DNA of 64,000 nucleotides, taken from Thermophagus xiamenensis. Its GTDB lineage: Bacteria > Bacteroidota > Bacteroidia > Bacteroidales > Marinilabiliaceae. The stretch is taken from positions 1 to 64,000 of the forward strand of contig NZ_FONA01000002.1 in NCBI RefSeq assembly GCF_900112795.1, given 5' to 3'. The notes under the pieces are model-generated. The model had not been told where the DNA came from. It worked only from the letters and a program-made list of their open reading frames with translations, and did no database searches. This document shows, in pieces, positions 55,644 to 64,000 of the stretch. Made by a program: the position numbers and the translations under genes. Numbering within the stretch: the stretch's first letter is position 1; every line of letters starts with the position of its first letter.

Positions 55644-57503
55644 TTATTCGAGGATATAATGATAGGATGTATATTCAATATCACCGGTTTTCACGCCCAG
55701 CCAGAACCCATTCTCTTCAACATTTTGAAGATCAAAACTCATCAGGTAATAGTCGGGTCCGGAAGTGTTTAGCCAGGACCCTGCACCAAACTTAATGATG
55801 TCCATATCCGGCATTGTAATTAAACGGTTGTCGGGGTCAATTGTAACGGGTGAGGATTGAACATTTCCTTCTTCATCAATTTTGGTGGCGGTAATAACAC
55901 CATCGACCTGTTTAAAGGTGATACGCTGATCTTCCACCGAAGCAGCAATATCCTCACTCCAGTACCAATCGGCTAGCACGCCGGGCTCGGTCCATCCTTC
56001 GCCCAGGGGATTGCGCCAATCGACAGGCCAGTTCAGATCAATTTTAAAGGTGCGTTCCGATTCGCCCAAGAAACCACCGCAAAGGGCTTTGGTTACCTCA
56101 CGCCTGAAATCGGGCACATCGGCATCCAACTGGAAGTGGAAAATCATATATTCATCCTTACCGGTATCACGTTTTCCGAACCAAACGTCGGTGGTAATGC
56201 CCGAGATAGCTTTGGTTTTCACAATTTTCCACTGATTATCACCGGTAATCACATTTCCGGCTTCATCTTCAAAGTAGTCGGTCGTGGTGATGGTTACCCA
56301 ACCACCGGAAATATAGAATGAAGGTTTGACACCATGGAAGGTCACCAGGTTGGTTTCGGCCTCCAGGTCGAAAGTACCAATTTCACTGGAACCGTCATTA
56401 TTAATTATTTCCACATCACCGGATCGGGTGAAGGTAATCCGTACATTTTCAAAATTGGGGATGGCCGATTCATCAAATCCTGTCCAATCGGGATAATCAG
56501 CCATGGCATACCAGTTATTCAGAAATCCACCATTAAGATCAGCCCAGTTAAAGGGTGTTTGGGGTGATATTTTCCAGGTATGGGAAGAGCTACCTGCCAG
56601 AATCAACATTTGATCGCCATGGTCAAAGTTAGGATCGGGCTGGGCCTCAGGCACGTAATTTTCTGCATATTCTTTCCAGACGTAGTTAAAAATATACCAC
56701 CACGGACCTTCTTCATTGGTTCGCATAATAGCAATCCGCAACTGGTTTTCGGTTAATTCCAGAATACGGATATTGTTGGTCCAGTTGGTGGCGTTAGGAA
56801 TAAAGGCCGCCAGCCGAACAATGGTGGCATCGGTGGTACTTAATGTATGCTCCTCCACATTAAGGGAAAATACCCCTTGTTCGTTTTGGTTTTCTTCGTT
56901 GGGCTTCACGGCAGTGAGGTGAGCCCCGTCAATGAGGTCAAAGGTCATTTCGGCCTGATAATCGGTTTCTGTAGCTCCTATGTCACTTCCTGCCGGTTCC
57001 CAGTTGGGCTCGTAATTTCCCCAGACCTGTTCACGAGATGGGTCGGCATATGAAAGAGGCCCTGTTGCCAAACCGTAATTACCATTATCCAATATCCAGG
57101 TTTTAGATTCTCCAACCCCACCTGTAAGTAAAACCCATAAGGGATCGCTTATATAATTGGTATTGGTGGTGGTCAGGGTAACCGTAACGGTATCCGCCTG
57201 GACAAATCCACCGGCTGATTGAACGCCATAGACAAATTTGTAGGTTCCCGGGAATGCCAGTTTTACGGTATCCACGGTTTTGAGTGACCGCCCCACCGGT
57301 GTAATCCATAAAGGGGTAACGCCCGGGGTGAGACTTTCGAGTAGAATCATGTTCGGGTCGTCCGGATTTTGTGTGATGCTAAACTCCAATTGATCTTTAG
57401 AGATCATTTCACCCAAAGAATAATCGTCTGGCTGACAAGCCGAGAAGGCCAGCACCATATAGGCCAGAAGAGTTAAAACAATATAAAGCTTATTGGTCTT
57501 CAT
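55644..57503 (-). CDS. Surface glycan-binding lipoprotein of the locus (SusE/F position)
   Basis: Lipoprotein of 619 residues (lipobox LAFSAC, Cys23) directly after susD. A PKD-like domain lies near residues 40-115 (GTYKFVYGVQSAGGFVQADT). Further beta-rich modules each start with a Trp-containing segment: SKTWILDNGNYGLA, SSHTWKISPQTPFNW and, more weakly, SERTFKIDLNWPVDW. Many aromatic residues suggest sugar binding. I recognise no catalytic motif. By position it corresponds to the second surface glycan-binding protein of such loci, holding polysaccharide near SusC. Confidence 0.75.
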   Translation of the reverse strand: MKTNKLYIVLTLLAYMVLAFSACQPDDYSLGEMISKDQLEFSITQNPDDPNMILLESLTPGVTPLWITPVGRSLKTVDTVKLAFPGTYKFVYGVQSAGGFVQADTVTVTLTTTNTNYISDPLWVLLTGGVGESKTWILDNGNYGLATGPLSYADPSREQVWGNYEPNWEPAGSDIGATETDYQAEMTFDLIDGAHLTAVKPNEENQNEQGVFSLNVEEHTLSTTDATIVRLAAFIPNATNWTNNIRILELTENQLRIAIMRTNEEGPWWYIFNYVWKEYAENYVPEAQPDPNFDHGDQMLILAGSSSHTWKISPQTPFNWADLNGGFLNNWYAMADYPDWTGFDESAIPNFENVRITFTRSGDVEIINNDGSSEIGTFDLEAETNLVTFHGVKPSFYISGGWVTITTTDYFEDEAGNVITGDNQWKIVKTKAISGITTDVWFGKRDTGKDEYMIFHFQLDADVPDFRREVTKALCGGFLGESERTFKIDLNWPVDWRNPLGEGWTEPGVLADWYWSEDIAASVEDQRITFKQVDGVITATKIDEEGNVQSSPVTIDPDNRLITMPDMDIIKFGAGSWLNTSGPDYYLMSFDLQNVEENGFWLGVKTGDIEYTSYHYILE

Positions 57504-57526
57504 GTTCTGTCAAATTAAGAGATTCG

Positions 57527-59125
57527 TTAATTCCAACCGTCGTTTTGCTTCAGGACGTTATCGGACAAACTGATTTGATTTTGAGGGATCATTTGCAATC
57601 CGCGGGTATCAATGATATTTTGAGGATCAATGACCTTTTGAGCTTCCACGCCGCCATTGAGCACGGTTGTTGATCGGGCAATGGTGTTGGCAGCCGTTTC
57701 AACGCCCTGCCGGAGCAGATCCCAGTAGCGAATGCCTTCGAAGGCAAATTCGAACCGACGTTCCTCCAGTATGTTAGCCTTTGTTGCCGGCTTGGGGTCG
57801 AGGCCGGCCCGCTCACGCACCTGATCCATGTAATCCTGTGCGTTGGGACTTCCAAGCTCGGCAGCCATCAACAACACATCGGCATATCGAATACATACAT
57901 AATCCTGATACTGGCCAATCATGAAGTTGAATCCACCGTTTTGAACCGCCATGTCACTTCCATCAGGAAGGGCCAGGGGAATATACTTTTTGTTGGCATA
58001 GCCGGTGTATTCACGTTGTCCGGAATTGTCAAAATCCAATCCCTCTTCATCAATAGCGATAATGGAAGCGGTTTTCCGTTCATCACCCTCTTCAAAAGCG
58101 TTGTATAAATTGGGATCGACGGGACAAGCACCCCAACCGCGGCCGTAGGGACTAAAAGCCTGTTCGCGCAAACCCAGCATTACGAGCCAGTGATTGCCAT
58201 CGGTATCTCCATCATAATTGGAAGTGATATTGTGTTTAATGGCAAAGATGGTTTCCTGGTTATCCTTACCGGCATAGGTGGAAATCAGGGTATTATTTTC
58301 GGGATCGGGAGTAGCGGACGCGGCGGGCCACAGATTTTTAAACTCCTCGACCAGACCATAATTTCCACTGGCGATAACGTCTTCCAGATGAGCAAGTGCT
58401 TCAGAGGCAGAGACCAACCCCACCAAATCGGACTTATTATAATAACCGGTATAGAAAAGAAAGACCCTACCGAGCAATGATTTGGCAGCCCATTTATTGA
58501 CGCGACCTGCTTCTACCGTTTCTTTACCTTTTTCAATGGCAATGAGAAGATCGTTGGTTATCTGCGCATAAATCTCATCGGGTTCATTTTGAGGGACGTT
58601 CTCCTCCGTAGGCACCGTAACCAGTGGAACTTTTTCCCAAAGCCGTACCATATCGAAATAGCAAAATGCACGAAGAAAACGGGCTTCCGCCTCAATGCTG
58701 TGCATCGTTGCGGTATCTCCTTCCCAGTCGATCTGATCCATCTTGGTCAAAAGCATATTCACCCGGTAAATGGCTTCATAATAGTTGATCCAGTTTTCCT
58801 CGAAAAGGTTTTGATCCGAAGGTGAGCGTTGCAAATCAAATTCATCTAAAAGCTGGTAACCATATCCGTCATTATTACCTGTACCGCCAAAACAGTTGTC
58901 GGAAAAGACTTCGGAAGCCACGGGGAAGGCTACCCCTTCCTGATTGATGGCCTGCACGCCGTCGTAACACCCTACGATGGCCAGCTCAGCATCTTCCAGG
59001 GTTTGATAAAAGTTGGCATCGGTAAGGGTGGTCACAGGTTTGCTGTCCAGAAAGTCGTCCGAACAGTTGGTAAACACCATAATACCTGTTACCAATATCA
59101 GTAAATATATCTTTAAGTTCTTCAT
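57527..59125 (-). CDS. SusD-family outer membrane lipoprotein
   Basis: Surface lid protein of 532 residues that captures oligosaccharides for its SusC partner. The lipoprotein signal ends at Cys21 (GIMVFTNC) and is followed by the SusD-typical SDDFLDSKPVTTLTDANFY. Tetratricopeptide-like helices follow (NMLLTKMDQIDWEGDTATMH, AEARFLRAFCYFDMVRLW). The C-terminus has FEFAFEGIRYWDLLRQG and ends LKQNDGWN. It is 15 bp after the SusC gene, as usual. Confidence 0.95.
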   Translation of the reverse strand: MKNLKIYLLILVTGIMVFTNCSDDFLDSKPVTTLTDANFYQTLEDAELAIVGCYDGVQAINQEGVAFPVASEVFSDNCFGGTGNNDGYGYQLLDEFDLQRSPSDQNLFEENWINYYEAIYRVNMLLTKMDQIDWEGDTATMHSIEAEARFLRAFCYFDMVRLWEKVPLVTVPTEENVPQNEPDEIYAQITNDLLIAIEKGKETVEAGRVNKWAAKSLLGRVFLFYTGYYNKSDLVGLVSASEALAHLEDVIASGNYGLVEEFKNLWPAASATPDPENNTLISTYAGKDNQETIFAIKHNITSNYDGDTDGNHWLVMLGLREQAFSPYGRGWGACPVDPNLYNAFEEGDERKTASIIAIDEEGLDFDNSGQREYTGYANKKYIPLALPDGSDMAVQNGGFNFMIGQYQDYVCIRYADVLLMAAELGSPNAQDYMDQVRERAGLDPKPATKANILEERRFEFAFEGIRYWDLLRQGVETAANTIARSTTVLNGGVEAQKVIDPQNIIDTRGLQMIPQNQISLSDNVLKQNDGWN

Positions 59126-59140
59126 GGTATATAGGAAGTT

Positions 59141-62100
59141 TTAAAATTTGACATTAAGACCCAGCAAGAAAGTTCTGGGGCGGGGATAATAACCCAAATC
59201 AATACCGGAAGAGCCATCTTCGACTCCGTATCCTACTTCAGGATCCATCCCGTTGTATTTGGTAAAGGTGAATGCATTCTGCACCGAACCGTATAGTCTC
59301 AGCTGACTGATAAAGCTTTTATTGATCAGGTCGGCAAAGTCATATCCCAGGGTTATATCACTAATTCGCAGGAAATCGCCGTCTTTCACAAAAATATCAG
59401 AAAAGAGATAGTTAATATTGGTTTCGGTTACGCGGGGAATAGTGTTGGAAGTCCCTTCTCCATGCCAGCGTTCCAGAATTTCGGTAGTATAATTGGCAAA
59501 TCCGTTGGCGTGGTTACGATACGACTGGACAATCTGATTGCCGTAAACGCCGTTGGCAGCAACGGTAAAGTCGAAGTTTTTGTACTCAAACCCCACATTG
59601 AAACCAAACACCGCATCGGGATTAGGATCGCCCACCATCACTTTATCCTGATCGTTGAGGATGCCGTCGCCATTCTGATCGACATAACGCAGGTCGCCGG
59701 GCATGGCATCGGGCTGAATTACCGTTCCATTGCTGGTATGCTCCAGTACTTCCTGCTCGTTCTGGAAGATACCGTCGGTTTGCCACCCCCAGAAATAACC
59801 AATGGGGTAGCCGGTTTCGGCGCGGTGATAAAACTCCAGAGAGTTGTCATACAGCATATTTGTCAAGCCATGGACTATGCCGTCGCTGGTGGGAACCTCT
59901 GTCACCTCGTTATCATTGTAAGAATAATTGGCAGAGATGAAATATCTGAAATCACCAATCTGGTCATTCCAGCTAACTGCAATTTCAACACCTTTGTTTC
60001 TCACATCTCCACCATTAATGAAAGGACCTTCAGCTCCCGCAGTAGCTAAAATGGGGGCCTGTAGCAGCCAGTCTTTTGTATCTTTTTGATATAAATCGAA
60101 ATTAACGCCTAACCGGGATTTCATAAATCGTGCGTCGAAACCTATGTTGAGTTGTTCAGAAGTCTCCCACTTGAGATCTTCATTGGCCAGCCGACTGGGA
60201 TAGGCTCCCGGGGTGTTACCCGCCGCATCAAAATCATCGGAACCGAAATAATAGTTGGTATTGGCCACCTGAACAGGGGCGAGATACTGCCAGGGATCAA
60301 TATTTTGATTTCCTACCTGCCCCCAGCTTACACGCAACTTGAAGAAATCGATGATGTCATCTGTAAACTCCATAAAGGGCTCACTAGATAGAACCCATCC
60401 GCCTGATACTGACGGGAAATATCCCCAACGGTTATTCTCGGCAAACCGGGAAGAACCATCGGCACGGAAGGTAGCATTCAGCAAGTATTTTTCGCCGAAG
60501 TTGTAGCTTACACGGCCAAAGTATGAGAGCAACATTGATTCGTCATTGGGTGCACCCTCAAAGGTAAGACGTGCCAGATCGGTATTGGTGGTATTGTCGA
60601 TATATGCATAATCGAGACCGGTAGGCAACAAGTCAGTGTTGCGGGTATGCATCCAGGTGCCTTTGTATTGGTAGGCTTCCATCCCTGCCATGACGGTGAA
60701 ATCATGATCGTTTAAATCAAAATCATAAGTAAGGATATTGGTCCATGTCCAGGCCACTCCTTTTTCCAATCGTTGGGAAGCCTGGTCGTGCTCACGAAAA
60801 TCATATACCGAGAGTTCGTATTCGGGAATAAAAGAGCGTTCCTCTATGGTATAATAGTCTAAGCCGTATTTGGTCTCGAAAGTAAGTCCTTCAATGGGCG
60901 AAACGCGCAGATAAATGTCACCCAGCAATTTCTGATTATTGTCGTCAGACATATTGTTATAAATCATACTGGCGTATGGATTGCTTTCGCCTTCGTACCA
61001 GGGTACCCACTCTGCACCGTTATACATCTCCCCGGCATTTTTGGTATTGTTTAAAAACTCCCCGTTATCGTTATAAACCGGCAGAAAAGGGCTGGTATTA
61101 AAGGCGCTACGCAGCGAATTGTTGTATTGATTTCCCACCTTGATCCCATTTTTTTCAATATAGGCAAAAGTGAGATGCTGACCGAGGGTGATCATACCAT
61201 CAAAAAGCTTGTGTTCCGAGTTGATCCGAAAACTGTAACGATTGTAATCGGAAACATCGGGTCCGCCCACAATACCTTCCTGCCCCGTATAGGATAATGA
61301 AGTGGAATATGTCGAGGCGTTATTACCGCCACTGAAGCTCAAGGTGTAGTTTTGGGTTACGGCATTGTCGTAAAACATCTGATCCATCCAGTCGGTATCG
61401 GCCCAACCCGAATTACCGAGGTTGTCAATATCATCGGCAGTAAAGTAGGGCGCTTTGCCCGAATTTATGGCAGCCTCATTCATAATAACGGCATATTCAC
61501 GGGCATTGAGTAAATCGACCTTACGGGCCACATTTTGAATTCCGTAGTAGCTGTCAAATGTTATTTGGGTTTTACCGGTTTGCCCCGATTTGGTGGTAAT
61601 AAGAACCACCCCGTTTGCGGCCTGCGACCCGTATATGGCTGCAGAAGCAGCATCTTTAAGTACATCAATGCTTTCGATATCGGCATTGTTGAGATAAGAG
61701 ATGTCGGAAGTTTGCACGCCATCTACAATATAAAGAGGTCCTGCATCCCCAATGGTTCCAAGCCCTCGAACAATTACTTTCAGTTCTTCTCCGGGTTGTC
61801 CTGAAGTAGAAGTGATCTGCACGCCTGCGGTTTGTCCCTGCAAAGCCTGCAATGCACTAATTGTATTCCTTTTCTGAAGGTTTTCACCATCTACCTGAAG
61901 AGTAGCTCCTGTAACCAATTTTTTCTTCTGAACCCCATATCCAACAACCACCACCTCGTCGAGTCCAGTGATCGATTCGGTAAGAACAACATTTATAACA
62001 GACCGATTGTCAACAGGTATCTCCTGGGGTACAAACCCCACAAAAGAAAAAATAAGGATAGCATCTTCGGGTACCTGTAATGAAAAGGTTCCATCAGTCT

Positions 62101-62257
62101 GCGTAATGGTCCCGTTCATAGTACCTTTTTCTAGCACCGAAACACCGGGGATAGGCTCATTAGAATCGTCAGTAACCAATCCGGTCACTGTTATCTGGGC
62201 ACTTAACCCCAGTCCTGCCAGGAAAAGGAACAATAATAAAATACTTTTTTTTAGCAT
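59141..62257 (-). CDS. SusC-family TonB-dependent outer membrane transporter
   Basis: Oligosaccharide importer of 1038 residues. The signal peptide (MLKKSILLLFLFLAGLGLSA) is followed by a carboxypeptidase-regulatory-like domain (VTGLVTDDSNEPIPGVSVLE). Next come the TonB box region (LDEVVVVGYGVQKKK), the plug (VIVRGLGTIGDAGPLYIVDG, IESIDVLKDAASAAIYGSQA) and a 22-strand barrel ending with YYPRPRTFLLGLNVKF. No STN domain is present, so no anti-sigma coupling is expected. The ATG at 62257 is chosen because it opens the signal peptide. Control is probably by the hybrid regulator encoded upstream. Confidence 0.96.
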   Translation of the reverse strand: MLKKSILLLFLFLAGLGLSAQITVTGLVTDDSNEPIPGVSVLEKGTMNGTITQTDGTFSLQVPEDAILIFSFVGFVPQEIPVDNRSVINVVLTESITGLDEVVVVGYGVQKKKLVTGATLQVDGENLQKRNTISALQALQGQTAGVQITSTSGQPGEELKVIVRGLGTIGDAGPLYIVDGVQTSDISYLNNADIESIDVLKDAASAAIYGSQAANGVVLITTKSGQTGKTQITFDSYYGIQNVARKVDLLNAREYAVIMNEAAINSGKAPYFTADDIDNLGNSGWADTDWMDQMFYDNAVTQNYTLSFSGGNNASTYSTSLSYTGQEGIVGGPDVSDYNRYSFRINSEHKLFDGMITLGQHLTFAYIEKNGIKVGNQYNNSLRSAFNTSPFLPVYNDNGEFLNNTKNAGEMYNGAEWVPWYEGESNPYASMIYNNMSDDNNQKLLGDIYLRVSPIEGLTFETKYGLDYYTIEERSFIPEYELSVYDFREHDQASQRLEKGVAWTWTNILTYDFDLNDHDFTVMAGMEAYQYKGTWMHTRNTDLLPTGLDYAYIDNTTNTDLARLTFEGAPNDESMLLSYFGRVSYNFGEKYLLNATFRADGSSRFAENNRWGYFPSVSGGWVLSSEPFMEFTDDIIDFFKLRVSWGQVGNQNIDPWQYLAPVQVANTNYYFGSDDFDAAGNTPGAYPSRLANEDLKWETSEQLNIGFDARFMKSRLGVNFDLYQKDTKDWLLQAPILATAGAEGPFINGGDVRNKGVEIAVSWNDQIGDFRYFISANYSYNDNEVTEVPTSDGIVHGLTNMLYDNSLEFYHRAETGYPIGYFWGWQTDGIFQNEQEVLEHTSNGTVIQPDAMPGDLRYVDQNGDGILNDQDKVMVGDPNPDAVFGFNVGFEYKNFDFTVAANGVYGNQIVQSYRNHANGFANYTTEILERWHGEGTSNTIPRVTETNINYLFSDIFVKDGDFLRISDITLGYDFADLINKSFISQLRLYGSVQNAFTFTKYNGMDPEVGYGVEDGSSGIDLGYYPRPRTFLLGLNVKF

Positions 62258-62648
62258 AGCTTTGAATTTAAAAACTATAATCAAGGTACATTAAACACTT
62301 TTATACACTCAATAATTGAATCCAGTCAAATCCTACAATACAATAGCGTTTTCAAATATAAATTAACAATTTTTAAATAACTGGTTATTTTGTACAGGAC
62401 TTAGGTGTAAATCGTACACAAAGAGAGCTAAAATGTCGTCAGCCTGGGGGTAAAATGTCTTCAAACAACTCCCTAACCAACTATTATTCAGAGGCAAAAA
62501 AGTTTACAAAAAAGGTGTGATTTTGAAGCAGAAAAGAAATTGAATTAGATATTAAAGTTGCAGCGAATATTCCACCAGCAAATTATTATTCAACGCTCCA
62601 TTGACAACTAAAAGCCAATGGCTATAAAGGTCAAATCATAAACCAACA
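62258..62648 (-). promoter_or_regulatory. Regulatory region of the polysaccharide utilisation locus
   Basis: On the minus strand TATATTTG (62360-62353) matches the -7 box, about 95 bp before the susC ATG; no clear -33 TTTG is present, which fits an activator-dependent promoter. Upstream lie two direct repeats with the same 22-bp spacing: GTACA (62392 and 62414) and a 13-bp motif (62429 and 62451). No gene is present in the gap. Confidence 0.55.
62429..62463. repeat. 13-bp direct repeat, candidate activator site
   Basis: TAAAATGTCGTCA (62429-62441) and TAAAATGTCTTCA (62451-62463) differ at one base, and their starts are 22 bp apart, about two helical turns. It lies roughly 70-100 bp upstream of the predicted susC -7 box. 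Spaced direct repeats are the usual target of AraC-type dimers. Confidence 0.55.
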
Positions 62649-64000
62649 CTATTCATCGTTATGGTCCTGAGAAATCCGCCGAACATACTGAGAGGGAGAA
62701 ACACCAAATTCCTCTTTAAAATAACGGGAGAAATATTTGGGATCATTAAAGCCACACTTATAAGCTACTTCTGCAACGGTCAATTGACTTTTTGCAAGAA
62801 GCTGAGCCCCTCGTTTTAATCTCATAATACGAATAAATTCGGACGGGGACTTGCCGGTAAGAGCCATCAGTTTATTGTAGAGGTGTCCGCGACTGACTCC
62901 CATTTCTTGGCTCAAACGCTCGACAGAAAGTTCTGGATTGGAAATATTTTTTTCCACATAAAGAGAAGCCTTGGAAATAAATTTTTCGTCCAAAGAGGTA
63001 ATACCAATTTCACCTGGAGCAATTTCAAACCTTTGCTTTTGAAGTTTGCTTCTAAGCCTTTTTCTACTCTCAATCAGGTTTTGAATTTTTAATTCCAGCA
63101 CCTCATAATTAAATGGTTTAGCAATAAAATCATCGGCACCCGCACTAAGACCTTCCATTTCCATTTGGGAAGAAACTTTAGCTGTCAGAAGAATTACAGG
63201 AATATGAGAAGTTTTGGGATCATTTTTGATTTTTCGGCAAAGTTCAATGCCATCCATTTTCGGCATGAGAATATCACTGATAATGACATCCGGAAATACA
63301 GACATAGCCTTTTCGTATCCTTCTTTCCCGTTTTGAGCTTCCACTATTCGGTAGCGAGTATTTAAATTTTCTTTTAAATAGAATCGAAGGTCTTCATTGT
63401 CTTCAACAATTAGCAGTAATTGTTGGTTCCCTTGAATATTCTGCCTTTCAATTTTCTTTTTCTGTTGACCTTCCTGTGAAAAGGATCTAATAACAGACTC
63501 TTCCTTGCAACTTTCCTGCATCTGTACAACAGGTAGATAAACTACAAAAACACTTCCTACTCCGGGAGTACTATCCACAGAAATAGTGCCACCATGCAGT
63601 AAAACAAACTCTCGAACAATAGAAAGCCCAATTCCGCTCCCCATATTATTTATTCTGTCATTTTCAACTTGAAAGAAACGATCGAAAATATGTTTTTGCT
63701 TTTCTTTAGAAATACCAATACCGGTATCGCTAACAGAAATTTTAACCCAAGGTCCATTATCATTGATTGATTTACTGTTAAAATATTCAATTTTCAACTT
63801 TACTTCTCCTCTTTCAGAAGAAAATTTAAAGGCATTGGATAAAAGATTAAAAATTATTTTCTCAACTTTTTCATGATCAAACCCCATTGACAGAGAGGCA
63901 ACATTAGATTCGAAACCAAAGCGTATGGATTTGGATTCAAAAAGATCAGAAAACGACTGAGCTACTTCTTCCACAAAGGCAACCAAATCGCCCGTAGTCC
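62649..64000 (-). CDS. Hybrid two-component system regulator (partial, 5' end outside the window)
   Basis: C-terminal part of a one-protein sensor-regulator; the reading frame is open to the window edge, so the periplasmic sensor, membrane helices and histidine-phosphorylation domain are missing from view. What is visible is the ATPase domain (NLLSNAFKFSSERGEV, SDTGIGISKEKQKHIFDRFF, GSGIGLSIVREFV) and a receiver domain with the phospho-Asp in DVIISDILMPKMDG and Lys in DFIAKPF. An AraC-type helix-turn-helix follows (RLSQEMGVSRGHLYNKLMAL, EVAYKCGFNDPKYFSRYFKE). Such proteins bind an oligosaccharide cue and activate the adjacent susC locus. Confidence 0.95.
   Translation of the reverse strand, partial: TTGDLVAFVEEVAQSFSDLFESKSIRFGFESNVASLSMGFDHEKVEKIIFNLLSNAFKFSSERGEVKLKIEYFNSKSINDNGPWVKISVSDTGIGISKEKQKHIFDRFFQVENDRINNMGSGIGLSIVREFVLLHGGTISVDSTPGVGSVFVVYLPVVQMQESCKEESVIRSFSQEGQQKKKIERQNIQGNQQLLLIVEDNEDLRFYLKENLNTRYRIVEAQNGKEGYEKAMSVFPDVIISDILMPKMDGIELCRKIKNDPKTSHIPVILLTAKVSSQMEMEGLSAGADDFIAKPFNYEVLELKIQNLIESRKRLRSKLQKQRFEIAPGEIGITSLDEKFISKASLYVEKNISNPELSVERLSQEMGVSRGHLYNKLMALTGKSPSEFIRIMRLKRGAQLLAKSQLTVAEVAYKCGFNDPKYFSRYFKEEFGVSPSQYVRRISQDHNDE

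Overview
The window looks like chromosome from a member of the Bacteroidota, most likely a polysaccharide-degrading relative of the Bacteroidales/Marinilabiliales. The evidence is a SusC/SusD pair with a hybrid two-component regulator, many glycosidase lipoproteins, a PorT-like protein (type IX secretion), a TamA-like lipoprotein, and several promoters with the phylum's TAnnTTTG -7 box. The family-level placement is inference.

Region 1 (0.3-14.8 kb, all on the minus strand) is the core information-processing block, read as rpsU-xerC-hpf, then tuf, tRNA-Trp, secE, nusG, rplK, rplA, rplJ, rplL, rpoB and rpoC. Hairpins lie after rpsU, in the tuf leader, between rplL and rpoB, and after rpoC. Region 2 (15-28 kb) is mixed housekeeping: a helix-hairpin-helix membrane protein, a sodium symporter, class II FBP aldolase, a TamL-like lipoprotein, a SpoU methyltransferase, an FAD oxidoreductase, PorT, UbiE/MenG, PurL and a short-chain dehydrogenase. 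Region 3 (28-39 kb) is accessory: GH29 fucosidase, a serpin lipoprotein, an Ldh-family dehydrogenase, a nitroreductase, GH97, and a BlaI/M56 regulator pair with a clear operator inside its promoter.

Region 4 (39-48 kb) is the late cobalamin pathway, read on the minus strand as riboswitch, cobQ, cobD, cbiB, cobT, cobS, cobC, cobU. It covers cobyric acid amidation, aminopropanol attachment and nucleotide-loop assembly. The corrin-ring genes are absent. Two related arrays of a 41-bp tandem repeat lie at the two edges of this cluster, and its internal gaps are filled with mosaic, partly palindromic intergenic repeats.

Region 5 (48-64 kb) is a polysaccharide utilisation locus on the minus strand: hybrid two-component regulator (cut by the window end), SusC, SusD, a surface lipoprotein, BACON-GH5, PA14-GH31 and GH2. 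This enzyme set fits xyloglucan: endo-cleavage at the surface, import by SusCD, then removal of xylose and galactose. The most unusual material is non-coding: the paired 41-bp arrays, the mosaic palindromic elements that supply start and stop codons of cob genes, and a 13-bp direct repeat with 22-bp spacing upstream of susC.
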